The position numbers and the translations under genes are program-made. Positions 1-6,251 of a stretch of 6,251 nt of DNA are shown in pieces. The DNA is from Pseudomonadota bacterium. GTDB taxonomy: Bacteria; Bdellovibrionota; JAFGOL01. The DNA lies in contig JAPLFT010000071.1 of NCBI GenBank assembly GCA_026390535.1, positions 1 through 6,251 on the forward strand, written 5' to 3'. Position 1 is the stretch's first letter. Every line of letters begins with the position of its first letter. A model generated the notes under the pieces. It saw only the letters and a list, made by a program, of their open reading frames with translations. It did not search any database and was not told the DNA's origin.

Positions 1-1365
1 AAAAAGAAAAGCCATTCCGATTACGACTTCCATATTGAAATACATTGCACTGAAAGTTATTACCAATAGATGAACCAGGCCAATTGCGCGATAACCTATG
101 AAATTTGACAAAAATAATGAAAGAAAAGTTGTAACACCTACTACGCTGATACCCCAATAGATATGTAACGGCTCAACGCCGATCCTTTTTGAGGGAATCC
201 TAGCGTTTTTGTTCTTATCTTCACTCTCTGTAGCTACTACCAATATGTCCATCTCTGAGCTGTATTTAAAAAGTTTATCCAGCAACATATCGCTCAGTAA
301 AAAGTTCTTCCATGTTTTTTTTGTTTTACCGACTATTATCTGTGTTATCTGATTTTGTCTTGCCACTCTTAACAATCCATTTACGACATTCTCATCTTTT
401 GTGGTTATTACTTCTCCGCCCATGGCAGTTACTGAATTGAGATTGTTCTCCAGAAGTTTCTTTTCTTCTTCTGACAGAGGACGACCTGTATCCACATATA
501 CGCCTATCCAGCCGGCCCCAAGAGCACCTGCTATTCTTTTGGTGGATCGTATCAGTGTCTCAGAATAGGGGCTGGCAAATATACCGACCATGAGCCTATT
601 GCCTGTCTTCCATATCTTAGGGATCTTATTGAGTACCTTATAATCCCTTAATTCATTCTCGACCTTTTCCGCCAGAAATCTTAATGCTATTTCACGTAAT
701 GCAGCAAGATTACCTTCTCTGAAGAAATTTTTAAGCGCCGTATTTATTGTTTCACCCGGATATATCTTTCCCTCTTTTAGTCTCTTTAAAAGAGCATCCG
801 GAGGAAGATCTATTATCACTATCTCATTTGCCCTCTCAAGGAAAGAATCCGGGACCAGCTCCTTTATGGATAGTCCGGTTATCTCCTCTATGGTGTCATT
901 CAAACTTTCAAGATGCTGGATATTCAGGCAGGTATGCACATCTATCCCGTGTTTTAATATTTCCAGTATATCAAGATATCTTTTGGTGTGTCTTGAGCCT
1001 GGAACATTAGTATGTGCAAGTTCGTCTATAAGAATAACCTTGGGTGATCTTCTCAATACCTCATCTATATCAAGCTCATAAATATTTATTCCCTTATATT
1101 CTATCTCTTTAAGAGGTATAGCCGGTAATCCCGTCATAAGATTGCGTACGTCCACTCTATTGTGTGGTTCTACAAGGCCTATTACAACATCAATGCCTTC
1201 TTTTCTTAACATATGAGCTTCACTTAGCATTGCATAGGTCTTACCGACACCGGCGACCATCCCCAGAAAGATCTTTAGTTTGCCCTCTGACTCTTCCCTC
1301 TCTTTTTTATTTACAAGGGTCAGGAGCTCTTGGGAATTGATGATGTCTTCATAATTATTTTCCAT
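1..1365 (-). CDS. kdpD: Sensor histidine kinase KdpD, N-terminal half (runs off left edge)
   Basis: This is the osmo/K+-responsive membrane sensor kinase that normally phosphorylates KdpE to switch on kdp transcription. I translated 455 codons with no stop; relatives are about 890 residues, so the later membrane helices and the kinase core lie outside the window. The N-terminal KdpD domain (about residues 25-235) has a Walker A motif (GMVAGVGKT, 35-43), a Walker B region (KVILIDELAHTN, 109-120) and the family signature NIQHLESLND (148-157). A universal-stress-protein-like domain follows (about 256-376); in Staphylococcus aureus KdpD this domain binds c-di-AMP, but whether it does here is unknown. 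Hydrophobic helices from about residue 403 begin the DUF4118 sensor region. The ATG at 1365 lies inside the end of kdpC (11-nt overlap), preceded by AAGGTG 4 nt upstream, which suggests translational coupling. The family call is certain; whether the protein is full length cannot be seen. Confidence 0.95.
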   Translation of the reverse strand, partial: MENNYEDIINSQELLTLVNKKEREESEGKLKIFLGMVAGVGKTYAMLSEAHMLRKEGIDVVIGLVEPHNRVDVRNLMTGLPAIPLKEIEYKGINIYELDIDEVLRRSPKVILIDELAHTNVPGSRHTKRYLDILEILKHGIDVHTCLNIQHLESLNDTIEEITGLSIKELVPDSFLERANEIVIIDLPPDALLKRLKEGKIYPGETINTALKNFFREGNLAALREIALRFLAEKVENELRDYKVLNKIPKIWKTGNRLMVGIFASPYSETLIRSTKRIAGALGAGWIGVYVDTGRPLSEEEKKLLENNLNSVTAMGGEVITTKDENVVNGLLRVARQNQITQIIVGKTKKTWKNFLLSDMLLDKLFKYSSEMDILVVATESEDKNKNARIPSKRIGVEPLHIYWGISVVGVTTFLSLFLSNFIGYRAIGLVHLLVITFSAMYFNMEVVIGMAFLF

Positions 1366-1939
1366 TTAGCACCTTTTCCATTTCTATATTTAAACCTAGT
1401 ACATTCACCCTTGGTTCTCCTAAAAAATCTATCTGTATCTTTCTTGTGTGTTTGTTTATCAAAGTTAATATAACTTCCCTTTTTATCTTAGGTAGTTTTC
1501 TTGCTTTCATTATCCTGTCTACCTGAAATAGTGCAGTATTAAGACTTATATGAGGATCCAGGCCGCTTCCTGAAGCAAGTAGTAATTCAGGTGGTATGTC
1601 CTCGATTTTTATATTTGGATAGAACTTTTTTATATTATTTACCCTGTCATCAACATTTTTCTTTAGATCTTTGCTGATTGCCCCGTAATTTGAAGCACCT
1701 GACGGCATGGTCTCAAAATTAGAAGCAGAAGGTCTGCCCCAGAAAAATTTGGGGTCACTGAAATTTTGCTGTATAAGTCTTGAACCTATTACAGTACCAT
1801 TGTTCTCAATTAATGATCCCTTTACTTTATTCTTGAAAAAAACATATCCAACACCCGTTATAGCAAAAGTATATATAAAACCAAAAAACAGCGTAGATAT
1901 CACAAGGTATTTCAAACTGATAAGAAAGTTTTTACCCAT
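1355..1939 (-). CDS. kdpC: K+-transporting ATPase subunit KdpC
   Basis: KdpC is the single-pass membrane subunit that joins KdpA and KdpB in the KdpFABC complex and is thought to help ATP binding. The 194-residue product has the family's usual length. One N-terminal transmembrane helix (about residues 9-32) is followed by the soluble domain with conserved blocks: IGSRLIQQNF (51-60), FFWGRPSA (66-73), the SGASN turn (80-84), ASGSGLDPHIS (122-132) and PRVNVLGLN (176-184). The ATG at 1939 is preceded by AGAGGA 4 nt upstream, placed in the 10-bp gap after the kdpB stop. The reading frame is intact with no sign of decay, which contrasts with the damaged kdpB directly upstream. If kdpB translation really stops early at 2306, coupling of kdpC translation to kdpB would be lost, though kdpC has its own ribosome binding site. 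Confidence 0.96.
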   Translation of the reverse strand: MGKNFLISLKYLVISTLFFGFIYTFAITGVGYVFFKNKVKGSLIENNGTVIGSRLIQQNFSDPKFFWGRPSASNFETMPSGASNYGAISKDLKKNVDDRVNNIKKFYPNIKIEDIPPELLLASGSGLDPHISLNTALFQVDRIMKARKLPKIKREVILTLINKHTRKIQIDFLGEPRVNVLGLNIEMEKVLNGK

Positions 1940-1949
1940 ATTTTCCTCT

Positions 1950-2309
1950 TTATACCAACCTTATTGCGTTAATGAATATGTCTATCAACTTGATACCTAT
2001 GAACGGAATGATAACTCCACCTACACCATATATTATTATGTTTCTTGCCAATATTGATTTTGCGCTCATTGCTCTGAACTTTACACCTTTTAATGCCAAG
2101 GGAATGAGGGCTACAATAATGAGTGCGTTAAATATTACTGCGCTTAAAATAGCGCTGTATGGAGAAGCAAGGTGCATTATGTTCAACGCAGCCAGAGGAC
2201 TCTTTCCATCTGTTCCTACATATATACCCATGAATAAAGCAGGAAGAATGGCAAAATATTTTGAAACATCATTTGCGATACTGAAAGTGGTAAGAGCACC
2301 TCTTGTTAT
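1950..2309 (-). pseudogene. kdpB: KdpB 3' remnant (C-terminal membrane domain), out of frame with the 5' part
   Basis: This is the preserved C-terminal end of KdpB, 119 codons read from ATA at 2309 to TAA at 1950. It begins TRGALTTFSIANDVSKYF, matching the start of membrane helix 5, and keeps the Asp and Lys (in ANDVSK) equivalent to E. coli Asp583 and Lys586, which influence coupling. LNIMHLASPYSAILSAVIFN, LIPLALKG and GVGGVIIPFIGIK then match the last helices of the family. It has no start codon of its own: the first in-frame ATG (2231) is within the helix region and has no visible Shine-Dalgarno, so I do not think it is translated separately. Joining it to the 5' part leaves about 50 residues missing (E. 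coli 520-570 by my recall of that sequence). Codon quality is intact, so the damage is one recent event or an assembly fault. Confidence 0.9.
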
Positions 2310-3886
2310 ATGCCATCACCTATCATTGCCACCATGTGACCATTTTCCTGTTCCATGTTTATTCTGCTAAGTTTCTGCTCGGGTTTTGCTTCCGCTATAA
2401 AATCATCAACTCCTGCCTCTGCTGCTATTGCCGCTGCTGTAAGTGGATTATCCCCTGTTATCATGACCGTCCTTATGCCCATCCTGCGAAGTTCAGCAAA
2501 TTTTTCTTTGATACCCTGTTTTACTACGTCCTTTAGAACTATTACGCCAAGCACCCTTTGAGAATCAGCGACGACCAGAGGTGTTGCTCCTTCTTTTGAT
2601 ACCTTGTCCGTTATATCTTTCATGCTTTGAGGGAAGATGCCGTTCTCTTCCTTAATGAATTGTTCTATAGCTCCTGTTGCACCTTTTCTTATTTTATTCA
2701 CAGGACTGGTTTCAAAGACCCTAAAATCTACTCCGCTCATTCTTGTCTGGGCGGAAAAAGGGATAAAAGTAATTTTAGGATAGTGCTGTATCTCTCTTAA
2801 TCCAAATTGATTCTTTGCAAGTACCACTATTGAACGGCCTTCAGGTGTAGTGTCTGACATCGACGCTAATTGGGCAGCCTGTGCCAGTTTTCTAAGTTCC
2901 ACTCCTTCCGCCGGAATGAATTCCGAGGCCATCCTGTTCCCAAACGTTATTGTTCCCGTTTTATCCAGCAGTAATATATCTACGTCGCCACAAGCTTCTA
3001 CGGCTTTTCCGCTCATAGCTATTACGTTCTTTGTTATAAGTCTGTCCATTCCGCTTATCCCGATAGCGGAAAGAAGCCCCCCAATGGTCGTAGGGATAAG
3101 ACATACTAAAAGAGCTATCAGAACTGTTATGGTAGAGACACTATGTGTTAGCATACCAGTTTCATGCTCGCTATATATGATAAAGCCCTTTAAAGTAAAA
3201 ACGGCTAATATGAATATAAGGGTCATACTGATAAGTAATATTGCCAGAGCTATTTCGTTGGGTGTTTTTTTCCTCTTTGCTCCTTCAACCAGATTGATCA
3301 ATTTATCAATGAAAGATTCTCCCTGATTTACTGTTACCCTTATAACTATCCTATCACTAAGTACCTTTGTCCCCCCGGTGACACCAGATCTGTCACTTCC
3401 ACCTTCTCTTATTACAGGAGCCGATTCACCGGTGATAGCGGATTCATCCACACTGGCTATACCCTCTATTACCTCACCATCAGCCGGTATCAAGTCTCCG
3501 GCTTCACAAACTATGATGTCTCCTTTTTTCAATTCATAAGCCGGTATTTTTGTTTCTTTTTTCCCGTCCAACAATCTTGCGTATGTATCTCTTTTTGTTT
3601 TTCTTAAACTCTCCGCCTGAGCTTTACCTTTTCCTTCTGCTATAGCTTCTGCAAAATTTGCAAATATAACAGTGAACCACAACCACAATGTTATTTGAAA
3701 ATTAAAACCAAAAGGAATTCCTTTTATAATTTTATAGATTGTTATAACAGTTGTGACTATGGCACCTACATAGACAATGAACATGACAAAATTGTTGATC
3801 AAATACCCTGGAGTGAGACGTTTAACAGAGTCTACACTCGCCTTGTAGATTATTTTTTTGTCGAATATTGATATCTTTCTGGACAT
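2306..3886 (-). CDS. kdpB: K+-transporting P-type ATPase subunit KdpB, 5' part, truncated by deletion/frameshift
   Basis: KdpB is the catalytic P-type ATPase subunit of Kdp. This open part encodes 526 residues against about 680-695 expected. Visible motifs: first membrane helices (about 31-52 and 64-83), actuator-domain TGES (152-155; its Ser is the regulatory phosphorylation site in E. coli), membrane motif CLIPTT (262-267), phosphorylation motif DKTGT with catalytic Asp308, nucleotide-binding KGA (401-403) and TGDN (477-480). The frame ends just after VAMIGDG (519-525): one extra codon, then TAA at 2308-2306. All relatives continue with TNDAPAL and about 45 more residues before the TRG segment, which here appears at once in another frame. 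The ATG at 3886 has GAGGTGG 7 nt upstream, 15 bp after the kdpA stop. As written, the product lacks the hinge motif's second Asp and the last three membrane helices, so it should not pump. An assembly error is the alternative. Confidence 0.93.
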   Translation of the reverse strand: MSRKISIFDKKIIYKASVDSVKRLTPGYLINNFVMFIVYVGAIVTTVITIYKIIKGIPFGFNFQITLWLWFTVIFANFAEAIAEGKGKAQAESLRKTKRDTYARLLDGKKETKIPAYELKKGDIIVCEAGDLIPADGEVIEGIASVDESAITGESAPVIREGGSDRSGVTGGTKVLSDRIVIRVTVNQGESFIDKLINLVEGAKRKKTPNEIALAILLISMTLIFILAVFTLKGFIIYSEHETGMLTHSVSTITVLIALLVCLIPTTIGGLLSAIGISGMDRLITKNVIAMSGKAVEACGDVDILLLDKTGTITFGNRMASEFIPAEGVELRKLAQAAQLASMSDTTPEGRSIVVLAKNQFGLREIQHYPKITFIPFSAQTRMSGVDFRVFETSPVNKIRKGATGAIEQFIKEENGIFPQSMKDITDKVSKEGATPLVVADSQRVLGVIVLKDVVKQGIKEKFAELRRMGIRTVMITGDNPLTAAAIAAEAGVDDFIAEAKPEQKLSRINMEQENGHMVAMIGDGI

Positions 3887-3901
3887 ATTATTACCACCTC
3901 A

Positions 3902-5596
3902 TTAAAACAAAAATGATTTATTGATCATAAGCAGATGTTCAGCTATAGCACCAAGAGAAAGTGCGGGGAAAAACGTAAGTCCACCGATAATAATAATTAC
4001 GCCGATAAGCAACAAGACAAACACCGTGTTGTCCGTTGCAAATGTCCCTGCGGATGGCGGCGTATATTTTTTTCCACCCAGACTTCCGGCTATCAAAAGT
4101 GCCGGTATTATCACCGCATAGCGTCCTATAAGCATACAGATGCCGAGCGAGAAATTATAAAAATTCGTATTTGCATTTAAGCCGGCAAATGCACTGCCGT
4201 TATTCTGAGACGCTGAAGCGAACGCATACAGCATTTCCATCAGTCCGTGCGGACCATGATTAGTAAGGCTTGACAGGCCTAGGCTGCTTAAGCACGCTAT
4301 CATAGTACCGATGAGTATCGCCGAGGCTGGGAGTAATACTGCGATCACAGCCAGCTTGACTTCCCAGGCCTCTATCTTTTTTCCAAGATATTCAGGAGTT
4401 CTTCCCACCATAAGACCTGCTATAAAAACCGTGAGTATTACGAACATGAGCATCATATAAAGGCCTGCTCCAACACCGCCAAAAATAGCTTCGCCGAGTA
4501 TCAGGTTTATAGTGGCTATCATCCCGGTTATGGGTGACATACTGCTTATCATAGCGTTTACACTGCCGTTGGATACCGACGTAGTAGTTATAGTCCATAA
4601 CACACTATTGGTTATACCGAATCTGGTATCTTTGCCTTCCAAAAACGGCAGATTATATAGAGAAGGGTTTGTATGATGTTCAGCCCACAGGCTTATTCCC
4701 AGATTAACAGCGAATATTGTAGCCATTGCGGCAAATAACACTAATCCATGCCTTCTTGCTCCCACGAGTTTTCCAAATGTGTATGTAAGGGCCGCAGGTA
4801 TTAATAATATTGCTACTACCTCTAAAAAATTACTAAATGGTGTTGGATTCTCAAAAGGATGAAGGCTATTCACTCCAAAAAAACCACCGCCGTTGGAACC
4901 CAATTGTTTTATCGCTATCTGGGATGCTGCCGGTCCCAAAGGTATCAATTGTTTTGCGCCTTCAAGAGTAATGGCTGTGACGTAATTACTGAAGGTCTGT
5001 ACCACTCCCTGACTCATAAGAAGGATCGCCATTATTACAGAAAGGGGTAAAAGTATATAGAGCAGTGACCTTGTAAGATCCACCCAGAAATTGCCTATCT
5101 CTGAAGTCTGCTTTCTTCTTAGCCCTTTTGCAAAAGCTACTATAACCGCTATCCCCGTAGCCGCACTCAGAAAATTTTGAACACAAAGCCCAGCGAGTTG
5201 AGAAAAATAGCTTAGAGTGTTCTCTCCCGAATATGACTGCCAATTTGTATTGGTTATAAAGCTTATAGTGGTGTTGAAATTAAGCCAAAAAGGTACGCCG
5301 TTTAGATGCTGAGGATTGAATGGAAGATGATTTTGAAGGGCAAGTATAAGGAATAATAGAACGGCACCTAAAAAATTAAACATCAAAAGGGCGAATAGAT
5401 ACTCTTTATAATTCATTTCCCTGTCATGATTAATTCCGCATAACCTATAGAATTTATTTTCAAGTCCACCTACTACAGGAGACAATATGTTCTTTTCTCC
5501 TTCAAAGACCTTGGCCATATAACTGCCAAGAAACGGAAGAGTGATGAGGATAACTACAATAAAAGCTGATAAAGTCAGGATATCTGTTGCTAACAT
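3902..5596 (-). CDS. kdpA: K+-transporting ATPase subunit KdpA
   Basis: KdpA is the inner-membrane subunit of the Kdp complex that selects and admits K+; it belongs to the superfamily of K+ transporters with four channel-like pore loops. The 564-residue product is full length (E. coli 557) and very hydrophobic, with about ten membrane helices. The four selectivity-filter regions are recognisable: TNTNWQSYSGE (115-125), GSNGGGFFGVNSLHPFENP (233-251), TTSVSNGSVNAM (338-349) and ASQNNGSAFAGL (462-473). The motifs IFGGVGAGLY (371-380) and GLMVGRTPEYLGKKIE (394-409) are also typical. The ATG at 5596 is supported by AGGGG 5 nt upstream and by the usual family N-terminus. It is the first gene of the kdp set, 15 bp before kdpB, and follows a candidate KdpE-type promoter. 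No truncation or missing filter residue is seen. Confidence 0.97.
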   Translation of the reverse strand: MLATDILTLSAFIVVILITLPFLGSYMAKVFEGEKNILSPVVGGLENKFYRLCGINHDREMNYKEYLFALLMFNFLGAVLLFLILALQNHLPFNPQHLNGVPFWLNFNTTISFITNTNWQSYSGENTLSYFSQLAGLCVQNFLSAATGIAVIVAFAKGLRRKQTSEIGNFWVDLTRSLLYILLPLSVIMAILLMSQGVVQTFSNYVTAITLEGAKQLIPLGPAASQIAIKQLGSNGGGFFGVNSLHPFENPTPFSNFLEVVAILLIPAALTYTFGKLVGARRHGLVLFAAMATIFAVNLGISLWAEHHTNPSLYNLPFLEGKDTRFGITNSVLWTITTTSVSNGSVNAMISSMSPITGMIATINLILGEAIFGGVGAGLYMMLMFVILTVFIAGLMVGRTPEYLGKKIEAWEVKLAVIAVLLPASAILIGTMIACLSSLGLSSLTNHGPHGLMEMLYAFASASQNNGSAFAGLNANTNFYNFSLGICMLIGRYAVIIPALLIAGSLGGKKYTPPSAGTFATDNTVFVLLLIGVIIIIGGLTFFPALSLGAIAEHLLMINKSFLF

Positions 5597-5615
5597 AAGT
5601 ACCCCTATACAGGTG

Positions 5616-5651
5616 ATTATATGACCTTATGTATAAAAAAATTGTAAAAAT
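5616..5651 (-). promoter_or_regulatory. Candidate kdpA promoter with KdpE-like T-rich direct repeat
   Basis: On the minus strand a perfect TATAAT (5621-5616) lies 19 bp before the kdpA start codon, which would give a short leader of roughly 13 nt containing the AGGGG ribosome site. No good -35 hexamer lies at normal spacing. Instead, 5651-5631 holds two T-rich half-repeats, TTTTTACA (5650-5643) and TTTTTTTATAC (5641-5631). As I recall it, the E. coli KdpE site before kdpFABC is built from the same TTTTTATAC and TTTTTTTACA elements. A weak -35 combined with an activator site there would fit KdpE-dependent control. T-tracts are easy to find in AT-rich intergenic DNA, so this is a candidate only. 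Confidence 0.42.
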
Positions 5652-5666
5652 ATGATTAAAATATAT

Positions 5667-5703
5667 AAAAAAAACATAAAGAACATATGGGATGATTACC
5701 CCA
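5667..5703 (-). terminator. Weak candidate terminator after the PAS gene
   Basis: On the minus strand, 27 bp after the PAS stop codon, TGGGGT-AATC-ATCCCA (5703-5688) can fold into a 6-bp stem (one G-U pair) with a 4-nt loop. A run of eight T follows at 5674-5667, but it is separated from the stem by about 13 nt, which is farther than usual. If it works, it would separate PAS transcription from kdp. The stem is short and the placing imperfect. Confidence 0.28.
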
Positions 5704-5729
5704 CTATTCTAATTCATGGATTCACGACG

Positions 5730-6074
5730 TCAATTGCCTCTGATAAAATGAGGCATTTCAAACGGTATTTCCATGGACATCTCCACGTATCCCTTGAACT
5801 TATCATTTTCAAACCATGGTGCCTGATATATTAATTTTTTTACTCCGTTCTTCTCTATAGTGTAGCAATTGACCCTGGGGTTCTTAAGAAGATCCTGTAC
5901 CTTTGTCCTTGCAGGTTCGGGATGACAGTCCAGAATATTTGTACCTATTAGTTTATTACCGCCATCTTTCTCAAATGTTTTGCATGACTTATCGTTCATC
6001 TCAAGGATCTTGCCGTTCTCATCGCTAACGGTTATTGCGACTTTTATTTCCTTAACCCAGTTATTTTTGCTCAT
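5730..6074 (-). CDS. Small stand-alone PAS-domain protein
   Basis: This 114-residue protein consists essentially of one PAS domain. The N-terminal part carries the typical PAS opening (VAITVSDENGKILEMNDKS, about residues 12-30), followed by CKTFEKDGG, LIGTNILDCHPEPAR (42-56), which I recognise as a signature of short PAS proteins seen in diverse bacteria, and the closing strands (YTIEKNGVKKLIYQAPW, 71-87; KGYVEMSMEIPFEMPHF, 94-110). There is no kinase, cyclase or DNA-binding output domain, so it probably works as a sensor or binding module with a partner; ligand and role are unknown. Three cysteines (31, 50, 70) could be redox-relevant, but this is speculation. I chose the ATG at 6074 because AGAGGT lies 9 nt upstream; a TTG at 6101 is in frame but lacks such a site. 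It lies 133 bp upstream of kdpA on the same strand and divergent from tag; a functional link to Kdp is not shown. Confidence 0.85.
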   Translation of the reverse strand: MSKNNWVKEIKVAITVSDENGKILEMNDKSCKTFEKDGGNKLIGTNILDCHPEPARTKVQDLLKNPRVNCYTIEKNGVKKLIYQAPWFENDKFKGYVEMSMEIPFEMPHFIRGN

Positions 6075-6099
6075 TTTTTGTTTACCTCTTAGAGCTACC

Positions 6100-6127
6100 A
6101 ATATATCATTTAATCATTATGAAGCAA
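6100..6127 (-). promoter_or_regulatory. Candidate promoter of the PAS gene, overlapping the tag start
   Basis: On the minus strand TATATT (6105-6100) could serve as -10 and TTGCTT (6127-6122) as a poor -35 with 16-bp spacing. Transcription would start near 6093 and give a leader of about 19 nt that contains the AGAGGT site. Because only 44 bp separate the two divergent start codons, any PAS promoter must reach into the tag coding sequence. This rests on short AT-rich hexamers only. Confidence 0.27.
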
Positions 6128-6251
6128 AGATGTGACTGGTCTGACGACCCACTGATGAATGAATACCACGATAAGGAATGGGGTGTTCCGGTCCATGATG
6201 ACAGAAAACTCTTTGAGTTTATGTTACTGGATGCTTTTCAGGCAGGGTTGA
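6119..6251 (+). CDS. tag: DNA-3-methyladenine glycosylase I, N-terminal fragment (runs off right edge)
   Basis: Tag removes 3-methyladenine from alkylated DNA as the first step of base excision repair. Only 44 codons are in the window, but they match the family's start closely: RCDWSDDP (4-11) with the Cys that in E. coli Tag contributes to the zinc site, YHDKEWGVP (16-24) with the conserved EWG, then DDRKLFEFMLLDAFQAGL (27-44), where the family continues with SW. The family is about 185-200 residues, so roughly three quarters lies beyond the edge. The ATG at 6119 fits the usual N-terminus; I see no clear Shine-Dalgarno before it, so initiation may be weak or nearly leaderless. It is transcribed away from the PAS gene, with 44 bp between the two starts. 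Confidence 0.92.
   Translation, partial: MKQRCDWSDDPLMNEYHDKEWGVPVHDDRKLFEFMLLDAFQAGL

Noticed and set aside
747..1081. Two overlapping plus-strand open frames (87 and 71 codons)
   Set aside because: They lie opposite the continuous kdpD reading frame with its Walker B motif, so they are chance frames.
1707..2057. Plus-strand open frame of 116 codons, continued by another of 132 codons at 1972-2370
   Set aside because: They lie antisense to kdpC and the kdpB 3' part, which have clear family motifs; the translations show no recognisable domain.
2299..2320. Programmed frameshift in kdpB
   Set aside because: About 50 conserved residues are absent at the junction, so a ribosomal slip could not give a normal protein; no slippery heptamer was seen at the site.
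1950..2370. Insertion-sequence scar causing the kdpB break
   Set aside because: No foreign sequence, target duplication or terminal repeat lies at the junction; the sequence passes directly from one KdpB segment to the next.
2850..3326. Plus-strand open frame of 158 codons
   Set aside because: It is antisense to the catalytic part of kdpB, including the DKTGT region; its composition mirrors the opposite strand and no ribosome site was evident.
4392..5243. Other open frames within kdpA on both strands (for example 4392-4598 and 4986-5243 minus, 4859-5050 plus)
   Set aside because: They overlap the full-length KdpA frame, whose four filter motifs are intact, and their translations resemble no family.
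5652..5834. Plus-strand open frame of 60 codons across the kdpA-PAS spacer
   Set aside because: It runs through the AT-rich spacer and antisense to the PAS gene's end, with no ribosome site or recognisable content.

Overview
The window holds a bacterial high-affinity K+ uptake locus (Kdp) on the minus strand, flanked by a small PAS-domain gene and the start of a DNA-repair gene. Read along the minus strand the order is PAS protein (6074 to 5730), kdpA (5596 to 3902), kdpB (3886 to 1950, broken), kdpC (1939 to 1355) and the first 455 codons of kdpD (1365 to the left edge). On the plus strand, tag (3-methyladenine DNA glycosylase I) starts at 6119 and runs off the right edge. The sequence leans AT-rich, with frequent ATA and AGA codons and Shine-Dalgarno sites before the minus-strand genes. 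It is clearly bacterial. I cannot name a phylum from it, and nothing requires horizontal transfer.

The kdp genes are tightly packed: 15 bp between A and B, 10 bp between B and C, and an 11-nt overlap of C with D. This looks like one transcript encoding the transporter plus its own sensor kinase. KdpA is the K+ channel-like subunit, KdpB the P-type ATPase, KdpC the small stabilising subunit and KdpD the sensor. The response regulator KdpE would be expected beyond the left edge. A TATAAT box and a T-rich direct repeat resembling the E. coli KdpE site lie just before kdpA.

The most striking observation is that kdpB is not intact. It reads normally to the GDG of the conserved P-type hinge motif (GDGTNDAP in relatives), then jumps within a few bases to the segment that normally lies about 50 residues later (TRGALTTFS). 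About 148 nt are missing, which also shifts the frame. The remaining 119 codons of the C-terminal membrane domain are preserved but out of frame. kdpA, kdpC and the visible part of kdpD are undamaged, so this is either a recent inactivating deletion or an assembly error.

The rest is ordinary. I see no mobile element, CRISPR array, RNA gene or new multi-gene system here. The non-coding stretches (5597-5729 and 6075-6118) are short and hold candidate promoters and one weak terminator.
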